In this document: positions 1-9,555 of the stretch, one piece after another
Layout: the number at the start of each line of letters is the position of its first letter
How positions within the stretch are numbered: position 1 is the stretch's first letter
From: JAFEBO01 sp050730655
Lineage (GTDB): Bacteria > Planctomycetota > Phycisphaerae > Phycisphaerales > UBA1924
Direction: 5' to 3'
Length of the DNA stretch: 64,000 bases
NCBI GenBank assembly: GCA_050730655.1
Contig: JBOHNL010000005.1
Location: forward strand, 186,001-250,000
Notes under the pieces: model-generated
What the model saw: the letters and a program-made list of their open reading frames with translations, nothing else
Databases searched by the model: none
What the model was told of the DNA's origin: nothing
Made by a program: the position numbers and the translations under genes

Positions 1-1132
1 GCATGATGTGCTCGGCCCGTTCCTTCTGATCCGAAAGCAAATCCGCCTCGAACGCCGCATCCGCTTCCGGCGTCTGCCCGCGAGGCCGAGTTCCCGCCAG
101 CGGTCGATTCGTCACCACAAACCCCGTGCCTTCCGCTCCGAGTTCCCCGTTCCCAGTGCCCCGTTCAGTCTTCCTCACCCGACACAAAATCTCCGGGCTG
201 CTCGCGACCAAAATACACGGCCCGGTCTGCATGTACACCATGTACGGGCTCGGATTCACCGCCCGCAGCGCGCGATACACATCAAACGGATCGGCCTTCG
301 TTCTCTTCTCAAATCGCTGCCCGAGCACCACCTGAAAAATATCGCCCGCGCGAATGTACTCGAGCGCCTTGTCCAGCATTCCTGCATGCTGTTCACGCGT
401 CATGTTGCTCGTCAGCGTCGGCACCGGCGCATCCGCGCCGACCACTCCCGCCGGCAGCGGCTTCGAATGCCTCTGTATCTCCTCCACCCGCCGATCAAGC
501 CCCGCCACGGCGCGATCAAACGCGCCGCCGACATCCTCCGTCGGCGAAACAATCGCAAGCTGAATCACGTGCACCAGCTTGTCCACGTGATCGAAAATCA
601 CCACGCCGTCATAAAACGCAAATGCCACATCCGGCAGATTCCGGTCGTCCTTCGGCGCATGCGACAGCTTCTCCGGCTCCGCGTAACGAACCGCGTCGTA
701 CGCCGCATAGCCAACCCAGCCCCCCAAAAATGCCTGCGGCAGCGCATCCCGCCGCGACTTCGGCACCGGAATCGCCAGCCGAATTGCCGCGCTGTGCTTT
801 CGAACCCGATCCAGCGGGTCGTCCGAGGCGTAATTCCCCTGCCCTGCGATCTGGTGGATCGGGCGGCTGGAAAGGATGGAATACCGACCTTGGCGATCCC
901 CCCCTTCAACCGACTCAAGCAGAAACGACGGAGCAGTTCGCTCGTCCGGGGCCACCAAGCGCCGGTATGCGAGCACGGGCGTGAGCTGATCGGCCAGCAA
1001 CCGGACGCGCAGCGGCACAGCCAGCGACAGCCCTGGCTGCTTCTTTCGCTCAGCAGCCGCGAACGCGACAAAGTCTTCTTTGCTCAAGCTGAGGCCAAGA
1101 CCAAAGCCGGAATTGTGAGGTTGCCCGGACAT
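1..1132 (-). CDS. trpE: Anthranilate synthase component I, N-terminal part (runs off left edge)
   Basis: Makes anthranilate from chorismate in the first step of tryptophan synthesis, using ammonia supplied by a TrpG glutaminase. The minus-strand reading from ATG at 1132 (MSGQPHNSGFGLGLSLSKED) gives about 377 residues without a stop. Family signatures seen include LLESVEGGDRQGRYSILS (tryptophan-binding N-terminal lobe), IFQVVLGQRFEKR, NPSPYMVYMQTG, and near the window edge NRPLAGTRPRG followed by DQKERAEH, the start of the chorismate-binding lobe. The remaining C-terminal third lies outside the window. A long plus-strand open frame covers the same bases but is a shadow. Divergent from the secreted protein at 1169, leaving only 36 bp for both starts. 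PabB is the main alternative; the sequence fits TrpE better. Confidence 0.9.
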   Translation of the reverse strand, partial: MSGQPHNSGFGLGLSLSKEDFVAFAAAERKKQPGLSLAVPLRVRLLADQLTPVLAYRRLVAPDERTAPSFLLESVEGGDRQGRYSILSSRPIHQIAGQGNYASDDPLDRVRKHSAAIRLAIPVPKSRRDALPQAFLGGWVGYAAYDAVRYAEPEKLSHAPKDDRNLPDVAFAFYDGVVIFDHVDKLVHVIQLAIVSPTEDVGGAFDRAVAGLDRRVEEIQRHSKPLPAGVVGADAPVPTLTSNMTREQHAGMLDKALEYIRAGDIFQVVLGQRFEKRTKADPFDVYRALRAVNPSPYMVYMQTGPCILVASSPEILCRVRKTERGTGNGELGAEGTGFVVTNRPLAGTRPRGQTPEADAAFEADLLSDQKERAEHIM

Positions 1133-1168
1133 ACGGGGCGATCGTACGCGGAACGTAGACTGTGGCGG

Positions 1169-3208
1169 ATGATGAAGCACACCTTCACACAACTGTTTGT
1201 GGCGGCGCTCGCCGCGGCTCCTTCGCTCGTTCTGGCCCAAGGCAGCGCTCAACCCGCGTCTGCGCAGCCCGCTCCCGCGGTGCGCATTCCCAGACCGACC
1301 ACCCCGCAAGTCGCGGTCCAGGGGTCCAGCGCCGCGCATTCAGCTCTCGCGCTGGGCGAACGCGTCCGCGAGACCCAGAAAAAGGCCGCCGTCATTCCGG
1401 CTGTCGTCATCGTTTCCGACGGCGCATCATTCCTTGATGCCATCTCTCGCTGGACTCCCGAGCTCCGCTTCCCCGTACTCATCGATGACGGCACCATTCT
1501 CGCCGCAGACAACATCGCCCGTTTCAACCGCGCGTTCCAGCCGACCGAAGTGATCCGCTACGAAGTCGCCAAGGTGCCCGGCGGCTGGGCGACGAGCCGC
1601 GCCGACGTCGAGCGCACGCTCGCCAAGGTGTGGGGTGCCGACTCGGCCGAAATTGAAAACCTCAAAAAAGCCTGGGGCTCAAAGTCCCACGAGCCGCCCG
1701 GCATCGTCGTCGCTAACGAGAAAGACGGCGCCTGGACCGCCGCAATCGCCCTCGCCGCGGCACATGGCGAGCCGCTCATCTGGATCGACGACGCTCAGGC
1801 TCCGCGCGAACTCCACAAACTGTGGCCGGCGGACGAAGCTGCCAAACTCGATAAGTTTCTTCAGGAGACCTGCGCAAAATCGGGCCTTGCCTGGAGCGAT
1901 CTCGGCGACACGCTCGACGCCGTCACGCTCTGCGGCTCTTTTCCAAACATCATCGAGGTCAATTCCAAGGACGTGCGATCGCTCACCGATCGCATCGGCC
2001 GCCATCGAATCGACGGCCCCGCGCGATGGGCCTGGTCCGGCCAGATCTTCGGAAGCCCAAGCGAAGCCGCATATCGCGCCATGTGTCCGCTTTTCCTGAC
2101 AAGCGACGAAGCGTGGCTCTTCGACAGCTATCCCAAGAGCCCGCCGTGGAGCAACTACAGCCTGGCGCAGGCAAAGACAGCGCTTTCTACTTCGTTCAAG
2201 GCCTTGCTCACCGAATCTCCGAGCGCGAGCGCCTCGATGTGGCTCGAAAAAACGCAGCGCCCGCTCAGTGCCGGTCTCCTCTTTGTGAACAGCAAGGGCA
2301 ACTCCGATTTCTTTGAACTCGAAAACGGCTACGGCTACTGCGGCGACATCCCCACGCTGCTAAAGCCCGCCGCGCTCCACTTCATTCATTCATGGTCGCT
2401 TCAATACCCGGGCTCGCGCGACACGCTCGGCGGCCGCTGGCTCGAGCGGGGCGTCTATCTCTACTACGGCTCTGTGAACGAACCGACACTCGCGGCATTC
2501 ACGCCCTGTCCACAGGTTTCAGAACTTCTCACTAAGGGCGCAGTCTTTTCGGGCGCCGCCCGTCGTGATGGCGGCCCCGCCTGGCGCCTCACGGTTCTCG
2601 GCGATCCGCTTGCAACCGTCATTCCCGGTGCAATTGGCCCAAAGTCCACGCAGCCGCTCGTACTCGAAGGTGCGAAGTCTGTGAAGATCGAAGGCGCTGA
2701 ACTTGCCCGCAAGGGCGACTTCGCCGGAGCCATCCGAGCGTTCGTCCTTTCGGGTGATGAAGAGATGGCGATCAAACTCGCGTCCGCGCTCCTCCGCGAT
2801 CGCCCGACCGCAGTCACGCCCGCCGTTGCCAAAGCCGGCATCCCCGCGCTCGCACGCGCCGGGCGCACGGCAGATGTTGTCGGCATGTTCAATGCCGCGA
2901 ATTTCAAAGCCGACGACAAATCTCCCGACATCGCCATGCTCCGCGATTGTCTCTGGTCCGTCAGCGCGCCAAGCCTGCACTCCAAGATCAGCCCGCCCGA
3001 AGCCGGCACGCTCGAACTCCTGAAAACAAATCTTCGCCCCGAGCAACTCGATCAGGATCTGATCGAACTCGGCCAAGCCTGGGCGCAGGTCTTCGACTTC
3101 GCCGCCGCCAGCGGCATGGTCGAGAGCGTCGCATCGCGACAAACCGAGCCGTCTCTGAAAAAGAAAGGCCAGCGCGCCGTCGAAGAGCTGCGGAAAAACC
3201 GCCGCTAA
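1169..3208 (+). CDS. Secreted protein of unknown function
   Basis: A 679-residue protein starting at tandem ATG codons (1169, 1172). The open frame continues far upstream, but that part overlaps trpE on the other strand and is not coding. Residues 1-24 form a signal peptide ending near LVLAQ, followed by a Gln/Pro/Ala-rich linker. The rest is globular, with motifs such as YLYYGSVNEPTLAAF and LTVLGDPLATV. These weakly recall the caspase/gingipain-like TIGR03790 group of planctomycete secreted proteins, in which a GSVxEP stretch and a GDPL stretch occur late in the protein. That match is from memory and no catalytic pair was identified. Function is unknown. It stands alone, divergent from trpE. 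Confidence 0.75.
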   Translation: MMKHTFTQLFVAALAAAPSLVLAQGSAQPASAQPAPAVRIPRPTTPQVAVQGSSAAHSALALGERVRETQKKAAVIPAVVIVSDGASFLDAISRWTPELRFPVLIDDGTILAADNIARFNRAFQPTEVIRYEVAKVPGGWATSRADVERTLAKVWGADSAEIENLKKAWGSKSHEPPGIVVANEKDGAWTAAIALAAAHGEPLIWIDDAQAPRELHKLWPADEAAKLDKFLQETCAKSGLAWSDLGDTLDAVTLCGSFPNIIEVNSKDVRSLTDRIGRHRIDGPARWAWSGQIFGSPSEAAYRAMCPLFLTSDEAWLFDSYPKSPPWSNYSLAQAKTALSTSFKALLTESPSASASMWLEKTQRPLSAGLLFVNSKGNSDFFELENGYGYCGDIPTLLKPAALHFIHSWSLQYPGSRDTLGGRWLERGVYLYYGSVNEPTLAAFTPCPQVSELLTKGAVFSGAARRDGGPAWRLTVLGDPLATVIPGAIGPKSTQPLVLEGAKSVKIEGAELARKGDFAGAIRAFVLSGDEEMAIKLASALLRDRPTAVTPAVAKAGIPALARAGRTADVVGMFNAANFKADDKSPDIAMLRDCLWSVSAPSLHSKISPPEAGTLELLKTNLRPEQLDQDLIELGQAWAQVFDFAAASGMVESVASRQTEPSLKKKGQRAVEELRKNRR

Positions 3209-3341
3209 CCGTGGCACCGCCCTTCCGGGCGGTGTTCTCGAGCTGTCGACGACGCATCCGCCCCGCTTGGCGCGTTCACGGCAAAGCCGCTCAAAATGCC
3301 AGCAACTGGCCGTACGAGCCCAAGCGCAGCGAGGCGCGGTT
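3209..3341. repeat. Intergenic palindrome and planctomycete-type short repeat
   Basis: Directly after the stop codon at 3208 lies a GTGGCACCGCCC-TTCC-GGGCGGTG hairpin (about 3211-3234) that could serve as terminator. At 3309-3331 there is a copy of a short repeat containing CGTACGAGCCCAAGCGCAGC. Further copies lie near 11975 and, inverted and slightly changed, near 55943. No gene is seen in this spacer. Confidence 0.6.
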
Positions 3342-3399
3342 GCAAACAACATCACTGCACGCGCGAGATGTCCCGCGCCAAACATGAATCGAAGTCGTG

Positions 3400-4032
3400 C
3401 TACGCCAAGCTGCGCGCATCAGAATCACCGCCGTCGCGCAGCGGGGCCGTCAGAACCACCATTAACCCCACAAGCAGCGCCGCACCCATCCACACCGAAG
3501 CAAACGTCCCTATCTCCGGCAGCGCCGAATACAAACGGCCTTCACCAGCTTGCACCGCGCTCCACACCCGCCATCCCGCGATCGTCCCGATCGACGCAAA
3601 GACAAACCCGATCGCCGCGAGCATCATCCACGCCGCCCGAGTGCCGCTCGTGCACCGGTTCTTCCGCGACGTTGTGCCGAGAAACAGGATCGGAAACATC
3701 GCGAACAGAAACCCAGAATTGTGCCCGCCGGACGGCTTCGAGCTTTCCTTCAGGACATATCCGGTGAAAAGCGCAAAGCCGATCGCCAGCGGCAGAACAA
3801 CAAGCGCCATCACCAAATGACGCCGGTGTGGCAGCCTCGCGCGTAACGCTCCAAATGTCGCCAACGCCGCGAACGCGGGAAGCACCCACCCGATCGCGCC
3901 ACCAAACGCGGGCACGGAATACAGCGGAATCGCGCAGATCGCTGCCACGCCAAGCGTGAGCAGCAGAGTGATTCCGAGCGGAACGCTGCCACGTGATCCG
4001 GGCGTTTCAGATGTTGAAGCGCAACAGTTCAT
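3400..4032 (-). CDS. Predicted multi-pass membrane protein, unknown function
   Basis: A 210-residue protein. ATG at 4032 is chosen over the TTG at 4044 because GGAAGG lies a suitable distance upstream. The N-terminus is short and cytosolic-looking (MNCCASTSETPG). Five or six hydrophobic stretches follow, for example LGITLLLTLGVAAICAIPL, VLPAFAALATFGAL, LVMALVVLPLAIGFALF and LVGLMVVLTAPL. No family motif was recognised. It is followed on the same strand, across a 107-bp spacer, by no further gene; the HEPN-like gene lies upstream of it. Confidence 0.6.
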   Translation of the reverse strand: MNCCASTSETPGSRGSVPLGITLLLTLGVAAICAIPLYSVPAFGGAIGWVLPAFAALATFGALRARLPHRRHLVMALVVLPLAIGFALFTGYVLKESSKPSGGHNSGFLFAMFPILFLGTTSRKNRCTSGTRAAWMMLAAIGFVFASIGTIAGWRVWSAVQAGEGRLYSALPEIGTFASVWMGAALLVGLMVVLTAPLRDGGDSDARSLA

Positions 4033-4139
4033 TGGTTTGCCCAACCTTCCAAGAAACTACCAGAATGCCACATGTATTCCATCAAAGTATATCAGATGCG
4101 GAAACTCGGTAGATTCGATCGCCTTCCGTGCCGTCCGCG

Positions 4140-5282
4140 TCAATCCCACGCGGAATTCGCACCGTCGAGGAACACTCGATGTCCCGGTACGCACAGCTTG
4201 AAGTTTTCCGCACCGATTAAGTATCGACAAAGCGAGATTGCGGCCTCCGCCGGTGATCGCACGGCATCTGGATCAGTCGGCCGATAGCCATTGTGAACAA
4301 TTTTGTTCCTTAGACTTATAGCCTTTAGCGTGCCGTCGACATCTTGGGCGCTCTCCGGAGATCGCGCAAACAGCGCCGCAACTCGCGGTCCGAGAGATTC
4401 ACTTCGAGAATTCTTCCAAGCCGACATTTGCTCATGCCCTTTTTCGTGATTCGGATAACACGAGCTAGCGAATTCAGAAACTGCCATCTCAAGCGCAGTG
4501 ATCGCCTGAATCAATCCCATGAGCGGAAAGTCCTCTATCAAGCATCGCTCTGCATCGACGAGTATGCGAAGCGCCGACGAATACGTTCGGGAATCACTGC
4601 AAGTCCTCGCAAGCACCGTCCAATCATGCTTCGACATGTATCCGCCCACGAATCGGAAAGAAACCTCTGGTCTTGTAGTGGGCGCGGTAGGCAGGAAAAA
4701 GCCTGTCTTGCCATCGGCGAACTGGCAAGTTACCGAATGGTGTTGAAAATAGTTGCCTAACGATTCGTGCCGACTATCCCATGCATGCGGCGTTGTAAGC
4801 CACCACTGGCCCAATTCAAGAATCATCCGCTCGCAGAAAACTCGAATCGGCGGAAACATGGTTTTATAAAGCGACTTGCCAAACGACTCAACCTCGCCTG
4901 ATGCTGGGTCGGGATCGCTGAATGATGTTCGATTTTCAAGAAGACGGTTGGCCACTGATTCGGGGACATCGTTGACATTGCATGCGGAAAAGAGATATCC
5001 CGCATCGATGGGATTGGATTGAGCCACCACATTGTCGGCCACCGGCTCGCGATGGTTGAAGTCGTACTCAAGCGGCTGGATGCCAGGCTTAAAACGGCGT
5101 TCGAACCACACTTCTACCGTTTGCGACAACCCGCTGGATACCAACGCAATGGCATCGGATTCACCATTGGGTATCCAACCTTGAAAAAGAGGCCCGCAAA
5201 TCGGTGAGTTTTCCAGTGTGGCGCGAGAGGACAATCGAAATACCGCGCCGAATCGCACTGCTTGATAGACGGACTTCCCCAT
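4140..5282 (-). CDS. HEPN-like protein with Rx4H motif
   Basis: A 380-residue soluble protein with no signal peptide. Near its C-terminus, residues 325-330 read RNKIVH, the R-N-x3-H form of the Rx4-6H motif typical of HEPN domains, many of which are metal-independent RNases in toxin and defence systems. The flanking context (alpha-helical, LKAISLRNKIVHNGYRPTD) resembles the Apea-like/RiboL-PSP-HEPN groups. The N-terminal 230 residues are unrecognised. It begins 18 bp after the speA stop codon on the same strand, so it may be read through from speA. Base composition is visibly more AT-rich than its neighbours, suggesting acquisition. No partner antitoxin is obvious next to it. A non-catalytic HEPN role is possible. 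Confidence 0.6.
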   Translation of the reverse strand: MGKSVYQAVRFGAVFRLSSRATLENSPICGPLFQGWIPNGESDAIALVSSGLSQTVEVWFERRFKPGIQPLEYDFNHREPVADNVVAQSNPIDAGYLFSACNVNDVPESVANRLLENRTSFSDPDPASGEVESFGKSLYKTMFPPIRVFCERMILELGQWWLTTPHAWDSRHESLGNYFQHHSVTCQFADGKTGFFLPTAPTTRPEVSFRFVGGYMSKHDWTVLARTCSDSRTYSSALRILVDAERCLIEDFPLMGLIQAITALEMAVSEFASSCYPNHEKGHEQMSAWKNSRSESLGPRVAALFARSPESAQDVDGTLKAISLRNKIVHNGYRPTDPDAVRSPAEAAISLCRYLIGAENFKLCVPGHRVFLDGANSAWD

Positions 5283-5300
5283 GTCAATGACGACGAAGCG

Positions 5301-7343
5301 TCACTCCAAGTACGTATATCCTTCAAGTCCCTGATCATAAAACTTCAGCAGGCTCTGTCCTTCTGAAACCGCCAGCGTCCCGGCCTTCACCGCACGCTCG
5401 ACGTCGCGGCGCATCGCCTTGATCAGATCCTCGTGGTCGTACTGCACATACGCCAGCACTTCCTTCACCGTGTCGCCCTCGACGACTTCATCAAGATCCC
5501 AGTCGCCGACGCCCGGTGAATCGTCGAACGAAACGTGCACCACGTGCGTGTCGCCGTACAGGTTGTGCAGGTCGCCCAGCACTTCCTGATACGCGCCCAG
5601 CAAGAACATGCCCAGGTAATACGGCTGCGGCTTGTGATCGCCATTGGTGTAGTTCAGGTCGTGCAGCTCGAGCACGGGCTTGCTCACCGTCTTCTTATCG
5701 CAGAACTTGTCCACCTGTCCGTCCGAGTCGCAGGTGATGTCCGCGAGAATCGCCCGCCGCAGCGGCTCTTCATTCAGCCGATGAATCGGGCAAATCGGGA
5801 ACAGCTGATCGATCGCCCAGTGATCCGGCAGACTCTGGAAGACGCTAAAATTCACATAGTAAATATCGCTGAGCACCTGCGGCAGATCAATCAGATCATC
5901 CGGTAACTCACCCTTGGCAGTCGCCAGCGCGAGAATCTTCCGCCCGATCGCCCAGAACATCCGCTCCGCGCTCGCGCGCATCTTGAGCGACATGTACCCA
6001 AGGTTGAACAGGCTCATCGCCTCATCGCGTGCTTGCACCGCATCGTGATACGCCTCGACCAGGTTCACCTTCGGCTGCGAGAGCGATTCAAACGCATCCA
6101 CCAGTTCGATCACCGGCTGGGGCTTCTGCTTCTCTTCGCGCATCAGCTTCTTCAGCGCAGGCATGTCCGGGTCGCTCGGGAAGTTGGTCTTGCCCAGCAC
6201 ATCGACGATCAAGAGCGACGAATGAGCCACCATCGCCCGCCCCGACTCCGACAAGATTCGCGGGTGGGGGAGTTCCGCCTGATCGCAGACACTCTTGATG
6301 CGATACACAATGTCCGCGGCATATTCCGCCACGCTGTAATTCACGCTCGACTGGCTGTCCGACTGACTCCCGTCATAGTCGATGCCCATGCCCCCGCCCA
6401 CGTCGATCGTGTCGAGTCCTGCGCCGAGCTTCTTGAGCTCCACATAGATGTGCGCAAGCTCGTTGACCGCTGCCTTAATGTTGCGGATATCGCCGACCTG
6501 ACTTCCGATGTGGAAGTGGATCATGTTCAGGCAATCCGCCATGTCGTGCTTCTTCAGGAACTCGAGCGACTGCAAAAGCTCCGAGACCGTGAGGCCGAAC
6601 TTGGAGCGCATGCCGCCGGATGATTCCCAGCGTCCGCTCCCCTGCGTGCTCGGCTTGGCCCGCACGCCGATCTTCGGGCGCACGCCATACTGCTTCGCGT
6701 GCTGGACAATCAACTCGAGATCGGAGAAGCGTTCAACCACCGGAATGATGTGTCTTCCAAGCTTGGTCGCAAGGATCACCGTCTCGATGAACTCGCTGTC
6801 CTTAAACCCGTTGCACACAATCGGCATCGTCGGCAGGTTCTCGGTCAGCCCCAGCACCGCGAGCAACTCCGGCTTGCTGCCGGCCTCGAGCCCGAACCCG
6901 AGCTGCGCACCCAGATCGCGCACCTCTTCGCACAACTGGCGCTGCTGATTCACCTTGATCGGATAGATACATGAGTACACACCGGTGTACTGATGTTCCT
7001 TGATCGCGTTGTCAAACGCCTGGCGGATTTCCTGGAGTCGGTGCTTCAACAGATCGCGCATCCGGATGATCACCGGCGTCCCGATTTCGCGCTCCCGCAG
7101 CCCCTCGATCACCTCGTGCAGATCGATCTGCCTCTTCGGGTCGCGCTCGGGCATCGCAAACAGATGCCCCTCCGCGTTGACGCCGAAGTACCCATCGCCC
7201 CAATCGCGGACGCCGTACAGCTTCTCCGCGTCCTCCGTGTTCCATGCGCGCTTCGGCGCCGCTGGTTGATCGGACCCCATCCCGGGCACCTCGATTTTGG
7301 AAGAGGTCAGACTCGCCCCGCTCGCCGTCGTCACCGTTGCCAT
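5301..7343 (-). CDS. speA: Biosynthetic arginine decarboxylase
   Basis: A PLP-dependent, fold-III enzyme converting arginine to agmatine for polyamine synthesis. The 680-residue protein from ATG 7343 (MATVTTASGA) has the PLP lysine in YPIKVNQ (K130), then FGLEAGSKPEL, VCNGFKD, HFHIGSQVGDI and the PLP-phosphate glycine loop DVGGGMGIDYDGS. C-terminal motifs are YYVNFSVFQSLPDHWAID and SFDDSPGVGDWD. Length and order match the SpeA family (about 630-660 residues). The frame is open up to 7637, but the 98 extra residues are low-complexity and not family-like, so the internal ATG is preferred. The HEPN-like gene follows 18 bp downstream. No speB or speE is adjacent. Confidence 0.95.
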   Translation of the reverse strand: MATVTTASGASLTSSKIEVPGMGSDQPAAPKRAWNTEDAEKLYGVRDWGDGYFGVNAEGHLFAMPERDPKRQIDLHEVIEGLREREIGTPVIIRMRDLLKHRLQEIRQAFDNAIKEHQYTGVYSCIYPIKVNQQRQLCEEVRDLGAQLGFGLEAGSKPELLAVLGLTENLPTMPIVCNGFKDSEFIETVILATKLGRHIIPVVERFSDLELIVQHAKQYGVRPKIGVRAKPSTQGSGRWESSGGMRSKFGLTVSELLQSLEFLKKHDMADCLNMIHFHIGSQVGDIRNIKAAVNELAHIYVELKKLGAGLDTIDVGGGMGIDYDGSQSDSQSSVNYSVAEYAADIVYRIKSVCDQAELPHPRILSESGRAMVAHSSLLIVDVLGKTNFPSDPDMPALKKLMREEKQKPQPVIELVDAFESLSQPKVNLVEAYHDAVQARDEAMSLFNLGYMSLKMRASAERMFWAIGRKILALATAKGELPDDLIDLPQVLSDIYYVNFSVFQSLPDHWAIDQLFPICPIHRLNEEPLRRAILADITCDSDGQVDKFCDKKTVSKPVLELHDLNYTNGDHKPQPYYLGMFLLGAYQEVLGDLHNLYGDTHVVHVSFDDSPGVGDWDLDEVVEGDTVKEVLAYVQYDHEDLIKAMRRDVERAVKAGTLAVSEGQSLLKFYDQGLEGYTYLE

Positions 7344-7686
7344 CTTCTTCTGCCGCCGCGCTTCCGCGGCTCCTCGTGTCCGAGTCGTTCCGCTTTTCGC
7401 GGATCCGTCGAACTGTGCGAACTGAAATGTCGACGCGACCGTCCCAAAATACACCGGCGACAAAATCCCGGCCTCCGACCCGCCCTCGCGTGCCGGATTC
7501 ATCAACGCATCGCATCCATGACGCCAAACTCGGGAAGCGCTTCCTTGAGCTTCCTTCGACCGTTGCCGGAGCGGCCGACTGTTAACAAAACGTTCCGATA
7601 CAAAAGATAGCGTCCCTCCCGCGCCGCGGCACGCCAAACCGCGGCCCGAGCCTCACTTTCTCATTCGGGTTTTGCGTCGCTCGGGT
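7344..7686. other. 343-bp spacer upstream of speA
   Basis: No gene is supported here. The speA frame stays open through most of it, but the translation is low-complexity. The stretch around 7583-7612 (TGTTAACAAAACG and following) is relatively AT-rich and is the likeliest place for the speA promoter, though no clear -35/-10 pair was identified. Confidence 0.4.
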
Positions 7687-9279
7687 TCACTCGACGTCCG
7701 AAAGTCGCACGTCGCGCCGCTCCTTCACGAGCAAAGTGCCCGCCACCAGCGTCAACGCGCAGATCACCATCGGATACCACAGCCCCGCGAACACATTCCC
7801 CGTTCGATCGACCAGCAACGCGCCGACAAACGGCACCATCCCGCCAAAGACGCCGTTTCCGACGTGGTAGGGGAGCGACATGCTCGTGTACCGGATGCGC
7901 GTCGGGAACAACTCGACCAGAAACGCCGCGACCGGGCCATAGACAAGCGTGACAAGCAGTACCTGCAGCCAAATCAGGAAGATGAGCGAAAGCGCCGGCT
8001 TCCCGCCGAGCGATCCGAGATGAATCGACGTCTTCCACGTCTCCGTTGTCTTGCCGCCCGTTTCAATCCGGGTCTCCGTAACCGCTCTTTTCGTGCCGTC
8101 GGAGTATTCGTGCAGCCACGTTTGAACCGCCGTCGTCTTTTCGGCGACGCCAGCCACGGCGTTCCCCGCAATCCGATCGATCTTGATCGACGGACTGCGC
8201 TGGATCGACGGTTGGAATCGCGTTTCATCCGAAACATTCACCGCCGCCACCATCGCCCCATAAATCGGGTAGTACAACACCAACCCCAGAAGACACCCCG
8301 TCAGCATGATCTTCTTCCGCCCGATCTTGTCAGACAACCATCCCATCACGACAAAGAACGGCGTCCCGAAAACAAGCGCGATCCCGACGATCATCTCCGC
8401 CTGAGTCGGTTCAATATTCAGCGTCACCTTCGTAAAATTCATCGCGTAGAACTGGCCCGTGTACCACACCACGCCCTGTCCAGCCGTCACGCCAAAGAGC
8501 GCGATCAGAACCAGCTTCAGATTTTCCCAGTTCCCGAACGACTCCTTCAGCGGGTTCTTCGCGCCCTTGCCGGACGCCTTCATCTTTTGAAAGAGCGGCG
8601 ACTCTTTCATGCGTCTGCGGATGTACCAGGAGAACAGCACCAGCACCAGCGAAACCCAGAACGGGATTCGCCATCCCCACGCATTGAAATCCTCCGCGCT
8701 CATCAGCCCGCGGCACGCCAAAATCACACCGAGCGACACAAACAACCCCAGCGTCGCCGTCGTCTGAATCCAGCTCGTCCAATACCCGCGCTGCCCGTCC
8801 GGACAATTTTCCGCGACGTACGTCGCCGCCCCGCCGTACTCGCCGCCGAGCGCCAGCCCCTGCAACAGCCGCAGCACGATCAATAAAATCGGCGCAAGCC
8901 ACCCGATCGTCGCAAACCCCGGCAGCACGCCGATCAGAAACGTCGCGCCGCCCATGAGCAGCAACGTCACCATGAACGTGTACTTGCGCCCGATCAGATC
9001 GCCGAGATAGCCAAACGCAAGCGCCCCGAACGGCCGCACGACAAACCCGATCGCAAACGTCGCCAGCGTCGAGAGCAGCGCCGTCGCCCCCGCACCCTGC
9101 GGAAAAAACACCTGCGAGATCGTGACCGCCAGCGCCCCGAAAATATAAAAGTCGTACCACTCGATGAGGGTGCCCGCCGACGACGCCCCGATGATCGTCC
9201 AAAGGCCCTGCTTCGAAAGCTCCGCCTCCGGAGCCACGCCCACCATCGCTCCACTCTGTCCCGGCGCATCTGAATTCAT
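7687..9279 (-). CDS. MFS transporter, metabolite:H+ symporter (MHS) family
   Basis: A 530-residue inner-membrane transporter with 12 predicted transmembrane segments. The N-terminal stretch WTIIGASSAGTLIEWYDFYI is the hallmark of the MHS family (ProP, ShiA, KgtP). The loop 2-3 motif appears as GYLGDLIGRK, followed by RLLQGLALGGEYGG, also typical. A hydrophilic insertion of about 90 residues (roughly residues 345-435, around ETRIETGGKTTETWK) sits in the C-terminal half and is longer than in E. coli ProP or ShiA. Substrate cannot be assigned; MHS members carry osmolytes, shikimate, alpha-ketoglutarate or other organic acids with protons. The gene stands alone, separated from the divergent sulfatase by a repeat-rich spacer. 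Confidence 0.88.
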   Translation of the reverse strand: MNSDAPGQSGAMVGVAPEAELSKQGLWTIIGASSAGTLIEWYDFYIFGALAVTISQVFFPQGAGATALLSTLATFAIGFVVRPFGALAFGYLGDLIGRKYTFMVTLLLMGGATFLIGVLPGFATIGWLAPILLIVLRLLQGLALGGEYGGAATYVAENCPDGQRGYWTSWIQTTATLGLFVSLGVILACRGLMSAEDFNAWGWRIPFWVSLVLVLFSWYIRRRMKESPLFQKMKASGKGAKNPLKESFGNWENLKLVLIALFGVTAGQGVVWYTGQFYAMNFTKVTLNIEPTQAEMIVGIALVFGTPFFVVMGWLSDKIGRKKIMLTGCLLGLVLYYPIYGAMVAAVNVSDETRFQPSIQRSPSIKIDRIAGNAVAGVAEKTTAVQTWLHEYSDGTKRAVTETRIETGGKTTETWKTSIHLGSLGGKPALSLIFLIWLQVLLVTLVYGPVAAFLVELFPTRIRYTSMSLPYHVGNGVFGGMVPFVGALLVDRTGNVFAGLWYPMVICALTLVAGTLLVKERRDVRLSDVE

Positions 9280-9321
9280 TCTTCAACTCTATCAAAGTCG
9301 GTGTGCGAGCTTCCGTCTTCC

Positions 9322-9460
9322 AGGCCGATTCATCGGCCTTGCTCGCTCGTAGGCCGTCGCTTCAGCGACGGTGAGAGAGGCCGCAATTTCCACGTCGTTC
9401 GTTCATGTTTTTTCTTCAGCCCGTTTCAACGGGCTTGCGCTTGGCTGCTTTAGCCAATTG
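9322..9460. repeat. Cluster of TTCA-loop palindromes
   Basis: Four short hairpins in tandem: AGGCCGATTCATCGGCCT (9322-9339), CCGTCGCTTCAGCGACGG (9354-9371), AGCCCGTTTCAACGGGCT (9418-9435) and TTGGCTGCTTTAGCCAA (9441-9457). Three share the central TTCA. The first one with its flank (GCTCGCTCGTAGGCC) is almost exactly the reverse complement of sequence at 27284-27318, so the cluster is a dispersed element. It lies between the divergent MFS and sulfatase genes. Confidence 0.8.
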
Positions 9461-9555
9461 GACTGCCGATTCAAATCAACCTTTTCACTCGGCTCCGCCT
9501 CGTCTGTAGCACGCTCCTGTACACTCCTTCCAATTCCGAACCCGGAGCCCCTCAC

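Noticed and set aside
8..1168. Plus-strand continuation of the 1169-3208 frame as a 1066-residue protein
   Set aside because: It overlaps trpE on the other strand, and its translation is Arg/His/Pro-rich without family features.
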